From contig NZ_CP117866.1 in NCBI RefSeq assembly GCF_028736035.1, forward strand, positions 2,418,001-2,482,000: a stretch of 64,000 bases of DNA, written 5' to 3'. The notes beneath the pieces were generated by a model. It searched no databases, was not told where the DNA came from, and saw nothing but the letters and a program-made list of their open reading frames with translations. The position numbers and the translations under genes are program-made. This document shows, piece after piece, positions 18,387 to 26,586 of this stretch. This DNA is from Streptomyces sp. T12 (GTDB lineage Bacteria; Actinomycetota; Actinomycetes; Streptomycetales; Streptomycetaceae). Numbering within the stretch: position 1 is the first letter of the stretch; each line of letters opens with the position of its first letter.

Positions 18387-19216
18387 GACCCGGCCATCAC
18401 TCCCTGCACGAAGTGCCGCTGGAATGCGAAGAACACGACCACCGGCACCACCAGCGACACGAACGCCCCCGGCGCCAGCACATCGATGTTGCTGCCGAAC
18501 TGCCGTATCTGTGACTGGAGTTCCACCGTCAGCGGCTGCGACGCGCTGTCGGCGAACAGCAACGCCACCAGCATGTCGTTCCACACCCACAGGAACTGGA
18601 AGATGGCTAGCGAGGCGATGGCCGGCCGCCCCACCGGCAGCACCAGCCGGGTGAAGATCCGCCACTCGGTGCCGCCGTCCATCCGCGCCGCCTCCAGCAT
18701 CTCCTTCGGCATCTCGGCGAAGTAGTTGCGCAGCAGGAACACGGCGAAGGGCAGCCCGTACGCCACGTGGAAGAGGACGACGCCGGGAATCGTGCCGAAC
18801 AGCCCCAGCTGGCCGAAGAGTTTGGCGACCGGCAGCAGCCCGATCTGCACGGGCACCACCAGCAGCGCCACGACGACCAGGAAGATCGCCTCCCGTCCGG
18901 GGAAGTCCAGCCACGCGAAGGCGTACCCGGCGAGTGCCGCGAGGACGACCACCAGCAGGGTCGTCGGCACCGAGATCAGCACGGTGTTCCAGAAGGCCTG
19001 GGTGATCCCGGCGTTCCCCAGCAGCGTCGAGTAGTTGTCGAAGGACAGCTGGCCGGGACTGGTGAACACCGTCCACCAGCCGCCCTTGGCCGTGTCCTCG
19101 GCGGACCGCAGCGACGACAGGAACAGGCCGGCCAGCGGCGTCAGCCACACCAGCCCGATCACCACCAGAAACGCCTGGACCAGTGAGTTGCCCAGGCCGC
19201 GCCTGACCGCGTTCAT
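18377..19216 (-). CDS. Sugar ABC importer permease, MalG type
   Basis: A 279-residue CUT1-family inner permease with six transmembrane helices. The EAA motif that docks the ATPase is EAARMDGGTEWRIFTRLVLP at about 180-199. The start overlaps the stop of the MalF-type gene by 4 nt. No ATPase gene is present in the cluster; in Streptomyces many CUT1 importers use the shared ATPase MsiK, which is the likely partner here. The glucosidase upstream suggests an alpha-glucoside or maltodextrin substrate. Confidence 0.92.
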   Translation of the reverse strand: MNAVRRGLGNSLVQAFLVVIGLVWLTPLAGLFLSSLRSAEDTAKGGWWTVFTSPGQLSFDNYSTLLGNAGITQAFWNTVLISVPTTLLVVVLAALAGYAFAWLDFPGREAIFLVVVALLVVPVQIGLLPVAKLFGQLGLFGTIPGVVLFHVAYGLPFAVFLLRNYFAEMPKEMLEAARMDGGTEWRIFTRLVLPVGRPAIASLAIFQFLWVWNDMLVALLFADSASQPLTVELQSQIRQFGSNIDVLAPGAFVSLVVPVVVFFAFQRHFVQGVMAGSVK

Positions 19217-20577
19217 CGCTGACTCCCTCGGAAGCGGCGGACGTTGAAGACCATGGCCGGGATGACCAGCAGCAGAAGCAGTACGCCCAGTGCGCTGCCG
19301 AGCCCCTGGTTGTTGCCGCCGCCGAACGACACCAGCCACATCTGCGTCGCGAGCACGGTCGCGTCCTCCTGCACCGGTCCGGGCGCGATGATGTAGACGA
19401 GGTCGAAGACCTTCATCACATTGATGACGAGGGTGACGAACACGACCGTGAGCACCGGTGCCAGCAGCGGCACCGTGATCCGCCGGAAGATCTGCCACTC
19501 GTTCGCGCCGTCCATCCGCGCCGCCTCCAGCGCGTCCCGGGGGAGGGCCGCGAGACCCGCGCCGATCAGGACCATCGCGAAGCCGGTCCAGATCCACAGG
19601 TACGCCCCGATGATCGCCGGCGTGACGAGCGTCGGCCCGAGCCAGGAGATGCCCTCGTAGGGAGCGGCGAAGTTCGAGGCCGGCAGCTTCACCGTGTACG
19701 AGCCCTCGTCCAGCCCCTCGAAGCGGAAGGAGCCGTCGGACGCCGTGGTCGTCGAGGCGACCGCCTTCCCGGCCTGCACCGCCTCGACCGTCATCTCCGG
19801 CAGCCCGTTCTCCCGCCGGTCGACCTTGCCCTGCTGCCCTCCCCCACCGGGTGTGAAGTCGAGGTACACGACGCCGCGCAGCTCACCGGGGCTCGCCTTG
19901 TGCCCCGCCGCCGCGTACGCCGGCTCGGTGCCCCCGGGCAGGTCGTCGGGGAGCACACCGACGAGGCCCAGCGTCACCGCCTCGCCCGGGGAGACGCTCG
20001 CGCTCGTGCGGTACGAGCCGTCCGTGCCCTTCGTCAGCCCCTGCCCGTCGCGCGCCCGGGCCGTCGGGTACGTCGACGTGCCCTGGAAGGCGTCGTGCAC
20101 GGAGACGGCGGCGGCGTTCAGTACGCCCTTGTCGGGGTCCTCGTCGTACGCGAGCCGGAAGATGATGCCGGCGGCGAGGAAGGACACGGCCATCGGCATG
20201 AAGAGCAGCAGCTTGAACGCGGTCGCCCAGCGGACCTTCTCCACCAGCACGGCCAGGATCAGGCCGAGGCCGGTCAGCAGAGCCGGGGCCACCACCACCC
20301 AGATCGTGGTGTTGCGGATGGCCTTGAGGGTGGCCGGGTCGCGGAACATCTCGGAGTAGTTCTCGCCGCCCACGAAACGGGTGCCGGAGGCGTCGAAGAA
20401 GCTGCGTCCGACGGAGAAGAGGACGGGGTAGACGACCAGGGCACCGAGCAGGAGCAGTGCGGGGAAGACGAAGAGCAGGGCGATGATCCGGGCGCGCCGC
20501 CGGGTGCGCCGGCTGCGCGCCTTCCCGGCGCCCGCGGCGGGCGCCGGGTTCGTCTCTTTCACGAGTGTTGCGGTCAT
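19213..20577 (-). CDS. Sugar ABC importer permease, MalF type, with an inserted extracellular beta-sandwich domain
   Basis: A 454-residue CUT1 permease, about 130-150 residues longer than usual. Transmembrane helices lie near 31-53, 91-113, 120-142, 314-340, 370-392 and 425-447, with the EAA motif at about 351-370. Between helices 3 and 4 lies an insert (about 145-312). Its second half (about 234-301) reads like a carboxypeptidase-regulatory or SdrD/CnaB-like beta-sandwich repeat: GLPEMTVEAVQ, a DGSFRFEGLDEGSYTVKLP stretch, and an N-terminal LRGVVYLDF. The location outside the membrane follows from the positive N-terminus. It may contact the binding protein or cell wall. Coupled by ATGA to the MalG-type gene. 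Confidence 0.9.
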   Translation of the reverse strand: MTATLVKETNPAPAAGAGKARSRRTRRRARIIALLFVFPALLLLGALVVYPVLFSVGRSFFDASGTRFVGGENYSEMFRDPATLKAIRNTTIWVVVAPALLTGLGLILAVLVEKVRWATAFKLLLFMPMAVSFLAAGIIFRLAYDEDPDKGVLNAAAVSVHDAFQGTSTYPTARARDGQGLTKGTDGSYRTSASVSPGEAVTLGLVGVLPDDLPGGTEPAYAAAGHKASPGELRGVVYLDFTPGGGGQQGKVDRRENGLPEMTVEAVQAGKAVASTTTASDGSFRFEGLDEGSYTVKLPASNFAAPYEGISWLGPTLVTPAIIGAYLWIWTGFAMVLIGAGLAALPRDALEAARMDGANEWQIFRRITVPLLAPVLTVVFVTLVINVMKVFDLVYIIAPGPVQEDATVLATQMWLVSFGGGNNQGLGSALGVLLLLLVIPAMVFNVRRFRGSQR

Positions 20578-20583
20578 GACCGG

Positions 20584-21915
20584 TCAGCCCTGGCCCTGGT
20601 ACGCCTTGGCCGCCGCGGCCTCCAGCTTCGCCGCGGTCGCCTTCGGGTCCGACGGGTCGCGCAGGAAGTCCTGCAGGAGCTTCCACTCGCCGGCGCCCTT
20701 CGTGCCACCGAAGGCGGCCGGCGCCTGGTCGGACATGTCGAAGCGGACCGAATCGCCCGCCGAGACAAGGGACTTGGCGGTCGCGCGGGTGACGTCGTCG
20801 CCGTACGAGGCGGGGTCGACGTTCTTGTTCGGGGACAGGAAGCCTCCCGCCTCCGCCCACACCGCCGCGGCCTCCGGCGTCGCCAGGTACTCCAGCAGCG
20901 CCATGCCGGCCTTCTGGTTCTTGCCGTCCTTCAGGACGACGGCCGCGTCACCGCCGCTGACCACGGGCGCCTTACCGGCGCCGACCGCCGGGAAGGGGAA
21001 GAAGTTCGCGTCCTGACCGATCGACTTGCCGAACTGGTCCTTGGCGACGCCCGCGACGAAGTCGCCCTCGTAGACCATGCCCGCCTCGGGCTTGGGCCCG
21101 AACACCTTCTCCACCGAGCCCGGGAAGTCGGTGTTGAGAGCCCCCTTCTGGCCGCCCGCGATCAGCTGCTTGTCCTTGAACAGCTTGCCGAGGGTGCCGA
21201 GCGCCTCGACCACGGACGCGTCGGTCCACTTCAGCTTGTGCGCGGCGAGGGCGTCGTACTTCTCGGGGCCTGCCTGGGAGAGGTAGACGTTCTCGAACCA
21301 GTCGGTCAGCGTCCAGCCGTCCTGCCCCGCGACCGAGAAGGCGGCGAGCCCGGAGTCGGAGACGGTGTGGCCGGCCTTCAGCAGGTCGTCGTACGACTTC
21401 GGCGGCTGAACGCCCGCCTGGGTGAGGGCGTCGGGGCTGTACCAGACGGTCGACTTGTGGGCGGCCTTGAAGTAGAGGCCGTAGAGGGTGCCGTCGACGC
21501 TGCCGTAGTCCTTCCACACGGGTGCGAAGTTGGTGTCCACGGACTGCTGGGTGGTCTTGGACAGCGGCTTGAGCCAGTCGTTCTTCGCGAACTGCTGGAG
21601 CACGCCGACCTGCGGGACCATCACGACGTCGGGGGCGTTGCCGCCCTCGATCTTGCTGCCGACGACGGTGGAGACGTTGTCCCCGGTGGACGTGAACTGG
21701 GTCTTGGCGCCGGTCTTCTCGGTGAACGCGTCCAGCACCTTCTGGAAGTTCTTCTGCTCGGTGCCGGACCAGACACCGGCCACGGTGACGGTCTGGCCGC
21801 TGAGCGCCTTGTCACCGCCGCCCGCGGAGACCGGCCCGCCGCCGCATGCGGTCGCGCCGAGTGCCAGGACGAGGGCGGTGCAGCCGGTGAGCAGGGTCGT
21901 ACGTCGTCGCATCAT
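20584..21915 (-). CDS. Sugar-binding lipoprotein of the CUT1 importer
   Basis: A 443-residue extracellular solute-binding protein (family 1). The N-terminus MMRRRTTLLTGCTALVLALG followed by ATACGGG is a lipoprotein signal peptide with the lipid-modified Cys in TAC. Typical regions follow: GTEQKNFQKVLDAFTEKTGA, NAPDVVMVPQVGVLQQFA and the GGDAAVVLKDGKNQKAGMAL stretch. It is followed after 6 nt by the MalF-type permease, so it is the dedicated binding protein. The start is the first of two adjacent ATG codons, with GAAGGGA upstream. Confidence 0.93.
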   Translation of the reverse strand: MMRRRTTLLTGCTALVLALGATACGGGPVSAGGGDKALSGQTVTVAGVWSGTEQKNFQKVLDAFTEKTGAKTQFTSTGDNVSTVVGSKIEGGNAPDVVMVPQVGVLQQFAKNDWLKPLSKTTQQSVDTNFAPVWKDYGSVDGTLYGLYFKAAHKSTVWYSPDALTQAGVQPPKSYDDLLKAGHTVSDSGLAAFSVAGQDGWTLTDWFENVYLSQAGPEKYDALAAHKLKWTDASVVEALGTLGKLFKDKQLIAGGQKGALNTDFPGSVEKVFGPKPEAGMVYEGDFVAGVAKDQFGKSIGQDANFFPFPAVGAGKAPVVSGGDAAVVLKDGKNQKAGMALLEYLATPEAAAVWAEAGGFLSPNKNVDPASYGDDVTRATAKSLVSAGDSVRFDMSDQAPAAFGGTKGAGEWKLLQDFLRDPSDPKATAAKLEAAAAKAYQGQG

Positions 21916-21973
21916 CGTTGATGTCCCTTCGGGGGGTTGGGAGTTGACGGGAGCTCGGGGCTCCTGGGGGGCT

Positions 21974-23608
21974 TCAGAGGTCGGCGCCGTCGCCGATCCA
22001 CCACGCGGCCGTCGAACCGGGCAGCACCCCGGCCGGACAGGGGCCGCTCGACAGCAGGGGGGTGCCGGAGACCGGCGCCGGCGTGGGGGCCGTACCGAAG
22101 TTGACGGCGCAGACGAGGCCGTCACCGCGGACGAAGGCCAGGACGTCGGGCGGGGTGTCCAGCCAGCGCAGCGCGCCCTCACCCAACTGGGGCAGGGCGT
22201 GCCGGAGTTGGAGGCCGTCGCGGTACAGGTGCCAGAAGGAGCGGGTGTCGGCGAGGGCGCGGTCGGTGGCGTACTCGGCGAAGTACTCCGGCTGCGGCAG
22301 CCAGGGCTTGGCGCTCTCGGCGCCGGAGGTGAAGCCGAAGGGCGACGCCTGTCCCGACCAGGGCAGCGGCACCCGGCAGCCGTCGCGGATACGGGCCCGG
22401 CTGCCGGTGCGGTGGAAGATCGGGTCGGTGAGCACGTCGTCGGGCAGGTCGACGACCTCGGGCAGACCCAGCTCCTCGCCCTGGTAGATGTACGCGGCTC
22501 CGGGCAGCGCCAGCATCAGCAGCGCGGCGGCGCGGGCGCGGGCGGCGCCGAGGCCGCTGCCTCCGGTTGCGGGTTCGCCGTAGCGGGTGACGGTGCGGAC
22601 CTGGTCGTGGTTGTTGAGGACCCAGGTGACCGTGGAGCCCGTGCCGGCGATGTCCTGCATGGCCTCGGAGATGACCTTGCGGAAGGCGCCGGCCTCCCAG
22701 GGTGCGCTGAGCAGGTCGAAGAAGAAGGCCTGGTGGAGCTCGTCGGAGCGGACGTACTGGGCGTGTTCGCGCGCGGTGGGGACGGACACCTCACCGACGA
22801 GGAGCCGCTCGCGGCCGTCGCGGGCGGTGTACGCCTCGCATATGGAACGCCACTGGCGCCACACCTCGTGCACCTCGGGCTGGTTCCAGGCGAGCGGGTT
22901 GACCGAGTCGCGGGTGCGGGCGTCGGCCTCCGGGTCGTCCGAGTCGGGCAGCTCGGGGTGCTTGTAGAGGCCGGCGGCGACGTCGATACGGAAGCCGTCG
23001 ATGCCCCGGTCCAGCCAGAAGCGGAGGATCCGGTCGAACTCGGCGCCGATCTCGGGGTTGCGCCAGTTCCAGTCGGGCTGCTCGGACGCGAACATGTGCA
23101 GGTACCACTGGCCGGGCCGGCCGTCCGCCTCGGTCACCCGGCTCCAGGCCGGGCCGCCGAACATGGAGTGCCAGTTGTTGGGCGGCTCGGACCCGTCGGG
23201 GCCGCGTCCGTCGGCGAAGTGGAACCGGGCACGGGCCGCACTGCCGGGCTCCGCGGCCAGCGCCTCCTCGAACCACGGGTGCTCGCTGGAGCAGTGGTTG
23301 GGGACGATGTCGAGCAGCACCTTGACGCCGAGCCGGCGGGCCGCCGCGACCAGCAGGTCGAACTCGGCGAGGTCGCCGAAGAGCGGGTCGACGTCGCAGT
23401 AGTCGGCGACGTCATAGCCGTGGTCGTGCTGCGGCGAGGGGTAGAAGGGGCTCAGCCAGATCCCGTCGACCCCGAGCTTCTTCAGATACGGCAGTCCGGC
23501 GCGGACCCCGGCCAGATCGCCGATGCCGTCGCCGGTGCTGTCCAGGAAGCTGCGGACATACACCTGGTAGATCACCGCGTCGCGCCACCAGTGGTACTTA
23601 CTCAACAT
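21974..23608 (-). CDS. GH13 alpha-glucosidase / oligo-1,6-glucosidase
   Basis: A 544-residue cytosolic glycoside hydrolase of the alpha-amylase family. Conserved regions: DIVPNHCSSEHPWF (region I), GFRIDVAAGLYKHPE with the nucleophile Asp (region II), LLVGEVSVP with the acid/base Glu (region III) and WVLNNHDQVRT with the stabilising Asp (region IV). WWRDAVIYQVYVRSF at the N-terminus is typical of alpha-glucosidases acting on short oligosaccharides. No signal peptide, so it acts on imported sugars and fits the importer genes downstream. No ribosome-binding site precedes the ATG; a consensus promoter directly upstream predicts a leaderless mRNA. Confidence 0.93.
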   Translation of the reverse strand: MLSKYHWWRDAVIYQVYVRSFLDSTGDGIGDLAGVRAGLPYLKKLGVDGIWLSPFYPSPQHDHGYDVADYCDVDPLFGDLAEFDLLVAAARRLGVKVLLDIVPNHCSSEHPWFEEALAAEPGSAARARFHFADGRGPDGSEPPNNWHSMFGGPAWSRVTEADGRPGQWYLHMFASEQPDWNWRNPEIGAEFDRILRFWLDRGIDGFRIDVAAGLYKHPELPDSDDPEADARTRDSVNPLAWNQPEVHEVWRQWRSICEAYTARDGRERLLVGEVSVPTAREHAQYVRSDELHQAFFFDLLSAPWEAGAFRKVISEAMQDIAGTGSTVTWVLNNHDQVRTVTRYGEPATGGSGLGAARARAAALLMLALPGAAYIYQGEELGLPEVVDLPDDVLTDPIFHRTGSRARIRDGCRVPLPWSGQASPFGFTSGAESAKPWLPQPEYFAEYATDRALADTRSFWHLYRDGLQLRHALPQLGEGALRWLDTPPDVLAFVRGDGLVCAVNFGTAPTPAPVSGTPLLSSGPCPAGVLPGSTAAWWIGDGADL

Positions 23609-23645
23609 GCATGCATGTTAGGTAGGCGTGTCGCAGAGATGTCAA
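23604..23645 (-). promoter_or_regulatory. Promoter and overlapping operator of the glucosidase operon
   Basis: On the minus strand TTGACA (23645-23640), 19-nt spacer and TAACAT (23620-23615), then 6 nt to the ATG at 23608: a leaderless promoter. The perfect 16-bp palindrome AACATGCATGCATGTT (23604-23619) covers the -10 box, the start site and the start codon, an ideal repressor position. The regulator is unknown. Confidence 0.65.
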
Positions 23646-23727
23646 TGAATGAAACGCAAGCTACTGCCGAGTCAGGGCGCCAAATACGGACTTATAGGGG
23701 CGCCGGATCGACAGATGAGACATCGCC

Positions 23728-23744
23728 GTTACTTAACAAGTAAC
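23728..23744. promoter_or_regulatory. AT-rich inverted repeat at the end of the second binding-protein gene
   Basis: GTTACTTAACAAGTAAC, arms of 7 bp around AAC, ending at the stop codon of the minus-strand binding-protein gene and about 80 bp upstream of the glucosidase promoter. It is too AT-rich and short for a normal Streptomyces terminator, so it may be a protein-binding site. Confidence 0.4.
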
Positions 23745-25015
23745 TAGCGGCTGGAGACGGCCGCCAGCTCCCGCGCCAGCCGCCGCACCGCCGCCTCGGG
23801 CGTCTCACGCCCGGTCATCGCGTCGCGCACGACCGCCTGCACCACCAGGCTCACCTGGTCGTAGCGCGGGCTCTTGGGACGTGGCGCGGCCGTGCGCACG
23901 CTCTCGCGCAGGGTCGGCAGATACGGGAACTCCCGCACCAGCTCGGGATCTTCGTACAGGTCGGCCCGTACGGGTGGCAGCGCCCCGCGGGTGAGGACCT
24001 GGCGCTGGACGCGCTCACTGGTCAGGTACGCGATCAGGCGGGCGGCCGAGTCGGAGTGCCGGGCATGTGTGCTGACGGCGAGGTTGGAGCCGCCCAGGAC
24101 GCTCGTCCCCGGCCCGTCCGGGCCCGGCAGGGGGACGGCGCCGATCTTCCCGGCGACCGGTGAGCCCTTGGCCGAGGCGCCGACATAGGCGTACGGCCAA
24201 TTACGGAGGAAGAGCAGGCGTCCGTCCTGGAAGGCCTGCTTGGACTCCTCCTCCTTGTACATCAGCGCCCGCTTCGGGATCCAGCCCTCACGCACGCCAC
24301 GGGCGAGGAAGCCGATGCCCTCGCGGGCCGCTGTCGAGTTCACGGTGACGCGCGCGCCCTCGTCGCCGAGGATCGAGCCGCCCGCCGAATAGACGGCCTC
24401 GGCGGCATTGACCGTGAGGCCCTCGTACGGCAGGAACTGGCCCGCGTAGCCGTCGAGGCCGTACTTCGGCGCGATGGTCTTCGCGGCCCGTTCCAGTTCG
24501 GACCACGTGCGCGGAGGGTCGACGCCCTCCTTGGCGAGGATGTCCTTGCGGTAGAGGAGCAGGCCGGCGTTGGTGACGTACGGGACCGCGTACAACTGCC
24601 CGTCGTAGGTTGCCGTGTCCACGACCGGCGGCAGGAAGGTGTCCAGCGGGAAGCGGTCGCGCGTCAGTGGACGGATCCAGCCCTGCGCCGCGAACTCCGA
24701 GGTCCAGCTGACGTCGATGTTGAGGACGTCGAAACGGCTGCGGTCGCCGCCGCGCAGGTCGGTGGTCATCTGCGCGTGGGTCTCGTCGGCGGAGTCGGGC
24801 AGCTCGACGAGGGTGACTTTTTCGCCGGGGTGGGTGCGGTTCCAGCCGTCCAGGACGGAGCCGAGATAGCCGGTGAGGTCGCCGGCAGTGGCGAGGGTGA
24901 GCGGCCCGCGACCGCTCGCCGCGGCCTCTTCCGCCCGCGCTCCGGAGGTGACGTAGCCGGTCATGACCACGACGAGGACGAGGAGGCCCCTACCGGCGGC
25001 ATGTATCCACCGCAT
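23744..25015 (-). CDS. Second extracellular sugar-binding protein
   Basis: A 423-residue family 1 solute-binding protein, distinct from the one at 20584-21915. MRWIHAAGRGLLVLVVVMTG is a Sec signal peptide with likely cleavage after ARA; there is no lipobox Cys, unusual for a Gram-positive binding protein. Internal regions such as FDVLNIDVSWTSEFAAQGWI and AVPYVTNAGLLLYRKDIL are typical of trehalose/maltose-type (ThuE-like) proteins. The ATG at 25015 is preferred over one 18 nt upstream because AAGGAGGAACC lies directly before it. It heads the minus-strand sugar island and may use the same permeases. Confidence 0.88.
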   Translation of the reverse strand: MRWIHAAGRGLLVLVVVMTGYVTSGARAEEAAASGRGPLTLATAGDLTGYLGSVLDGWNRTHPGEKVTLVELPDSADETHAQMTTDLRGGDRSRFDVLNIDVSWTSEFAAQGWIRPLTRDRFPLDTFLPPVVDTATYDGQLYAVPYVTNAGLLLYRKDILAKEGVDPPRTWSELERAAKTIAPKYGLDGYAGQFLPYEGLTVNAAEAVYSAGGSILGDEGARVTVNSTAAREGIGFLARGVREGWIPKRALMYKEEESKQAFQDGRLLFLRNWPYAYVGASAKGSPVAGKIGAVPLPGPDGPGTSVLGGSNLAVSTHARHSDSAARLIAYLTSERVQRQVLTRGALPPVRADLYEDPELVREFPYLPTLRESVRTAAPRPKSPRYDQVSLVVQAVVRDAMTGRETPEAAVRRLARELAAVSSR

Positions 25016-25071
25016 AGGTTCCTCCTTGCACACCGGCCCCGGTCATCGTCGCCCTGGGTCAGAGGCCATGT

Positions 25072-25086
25072 ATACCTGTTAGGTAT
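25072..25086. promoter_or_regulatory. Inverted repeat in the binding-protein/padR divergent region
   Basis: ATACCTGTTAGGTAT, 6-bp arms around GTT, in the 124-bp gap between the divergent genes, 54 bp upstream of padR. A site for the PadR protein or another regulator is plausible. Confidence 0.45.
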
Positions 25087-25139
25087 GCGCGATACTAGGC
25101 CTCGCGGCACATTACCCAGATGCGAGGAGGAGAGCACGA

Positions 25140-25655
25140 GTGCGGCTGCCCCTCCTGGCCCTGCTCGCACGCGGACCGGCCCACGGGTACGAGCTCAAGC
25201 AGGACCTTGAGCAGACGCTGGGCTCCGCGTACCCTCAGCCGAACGTCGGCCAGATCTATGTGACCCTCGGCCGCCTCGAGAAGCAGGGACTGATCGAGGG
25301 CGAGGACGTCGAGCAGTCCAGCCGACCCAACAAAAAGGTCTACCACCTCACCGACGCCGGGCGTGAGGCGCTGCGCGCCTGGTTCGAGGAGCCCGAGGAC
25401 GAGCCGCGGGTACGGGACGAGTTCTTCATGAAGCTGGCCCTCGCCCCGCAGACCGGTCTCGCCGAACAGATCGCCCTCATCAACAGACAGCGGCGCCAGT
25501 ACCTGAACACCATGCGTCAACTGTCGAAGCTGGCCGCCGCCGAGGACCGGGACAACCGCATCGCCCACCTGCTGATAGAGGGCGCGATGCTGCATCTGCA
25601 GGCCGACCTCGACTGGCTGGAACGGTGCCAGGAAGAGCTGGAGGAGCTGGAGTGA
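25140..25655 (+). CDS. PadR-family transcriptional regulator
   Basis: A 171-residue PadR regulator: N-terminal winged helix with LLARGPAHGYELKQDLEQ and PNVGQIYVTLGRLEKQGLI, then the family wing KVYHLTDAGREALRAWF, and a C-terminal helical dimerisation part. The GTG start has GAGGAGGAG upstream. It overlaps the following ABC ATPase gene by 4 nt, so it very likely controls its own operon with the exporter genes, probably through the inverted repeat at 25072-25086. Confidence 0.92.
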   Translation: MRLPLLALLARGPAHGYELKQDLEQTLGSAYPQPNVGQIYVTLGRLEKQGLIEGEDVEQSSRPNKKVYHLTDAGREALRAWFEEPEDEPRVRDEFFMKLALAPQTGLAEQIALINRQRRQYLNTMRQLSKLAAAEDRDNRIAHLLIEGAMLHLQADLDWLERCQEELEELE

Positions 25656-26446
25656 GCGACGATTCCACTCCTGTGCTGCGCGCGGAGGAATCTGCGCCGC
25701 GCACCGAGAGTCCCCTGCTGCGCGCCGAAGGCCTGGTCAAGACGCATTACGGCGAGGGCGCTCCGGCGCATGCCGTGCGGGGCGTTGATCTTGCCGTCCG
25801 GCAGGGCGAGTTCGTGGCCGTCACCGGTCCGTCCGGTGCCGGTAAGTCGACCTTGCTGCATCTGCTCGGCGGACTGCAGCGACCCGACAGCGGCAGCATC
25901 TGGCTGGACGGCGAGTGCGCCGATGCGTGGAGCGAGGCCCGCTGGGCGGTGCAGCGAAGGAAGCGCATCGGGATCGTCTTCCAGTTCTTCAACCTGGTCT
26001 CCGACCTGTCCGTCGCCGACAACGTCGAGCTGCCCGCGCTGCTGGCCGGCGTCCCGCCGAAGCGGGCCCGCGCCGAGCGGGCGGAGCTGCTGGGCGAGCT
26101 GGGCCTGGCGGGCAAGGAGCGGAGCATGCCGGGCGAGCTGTCCGGCGGCGAACAGCAGCGCGTCGCACTGGCCCGCGCGCTGGTCAACCGTCCCCCGCTG
26201 CTGCTGGCCGACGAACCCGCCGGCAGCCTGGACAGCAAGGGCACCCGCGAGGTGATGCGGCTGCTGTCCCGCTTCCACCAGCGCGGCCAGACGATCGTGC
26301 TGGTCACGCATGACGCCCGGCTGGCGAGCGCGGCGGACCGCGTCATCAGCTTCTTCGACGGCCGCATCGCCGACGACGCCGAACTGGACGGCGGCCCCCC
26401 GCCGCGCCGGACGGGGATATCGGGTGTGCTGGAGCTCAAGGACTGA
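25652..26446 (+). CDS. ABC exporter ATPase, MacB/LolD type
   Basis: A 264-residue ATPase of the LolD/MacB group. Walker A GPSGAGKSTLL near residue 57, signature LSGGEQQRVALARALVN near 160, Walker B LLLADEPAGSLDSK near 180, and the H-loop VLVTHDARLASAADR. It pairs with the FtsX-type permease downstream. The GTG start overlaps the padR stop. These PadR-ATPase-FtsX sets usually respond to membrane or antibiotic stress; the substrate is unknown. Confidence 0.92.
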   Translation: MSDDSTPVLRAEESAPRTESPLLRAEGLVKTHYGEGAPAHAVRGVDLAVRQGEFVAVTGPSGAGKSTLLHLLGGLQRPDSGSIWLDGECADAWSEARWAVQRRKRIGIVFQFFNLVSDLSVADNVELPALLAGVPPKRARAERAELLGELGLAGKERSMPGELSGGEQQRVALARALVNRPPLLLADEPAGSLDSKGTREVMRLLSRFHQRGQTIVLVTHDARLASAADRVISFFDGRIADDAELDGGPPPRRTGISGVLELKD

Positions 26447-26447
26447 G

Positions 26448-26582
26448 ATGCGGCTGTACGACCGTCGGCCACCGAGCCGCTTGAACGCACGCGAGTCCTG
26501 GCGCCGGGCCGAAGCGCGGGTGCCCGGGTCCGCCGTAGGCGAGCCGGCCCGCCCGGTCGCCCCCCGCGAGCGGAGAGGCTGA
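26448..26582 (+). CDS. Possible 44-residue Arg-rich peptide between ABC genes
   Basis: ATG at 26448, one base after the ATPase stop, runs 44 codons to 4 nt before the permease GTG. The peptide is basic (10 or more Arg, e.g. RAEARVPGSAVGEPARP) with no membrane segment. Tight spacing on both sides suggests it is translated and couples the ATPase and permease genes, but there is no clear ribosome-binding site and no homologue I recognise. It could simply be a leader within a 140-bp gap. Confidence 0.35.
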   Translation: MRLYDRRPPSRLNARESWRRAEARVPGSAVGEPARPVAPRERRG

Positions 26583-26586
26583 CGTC

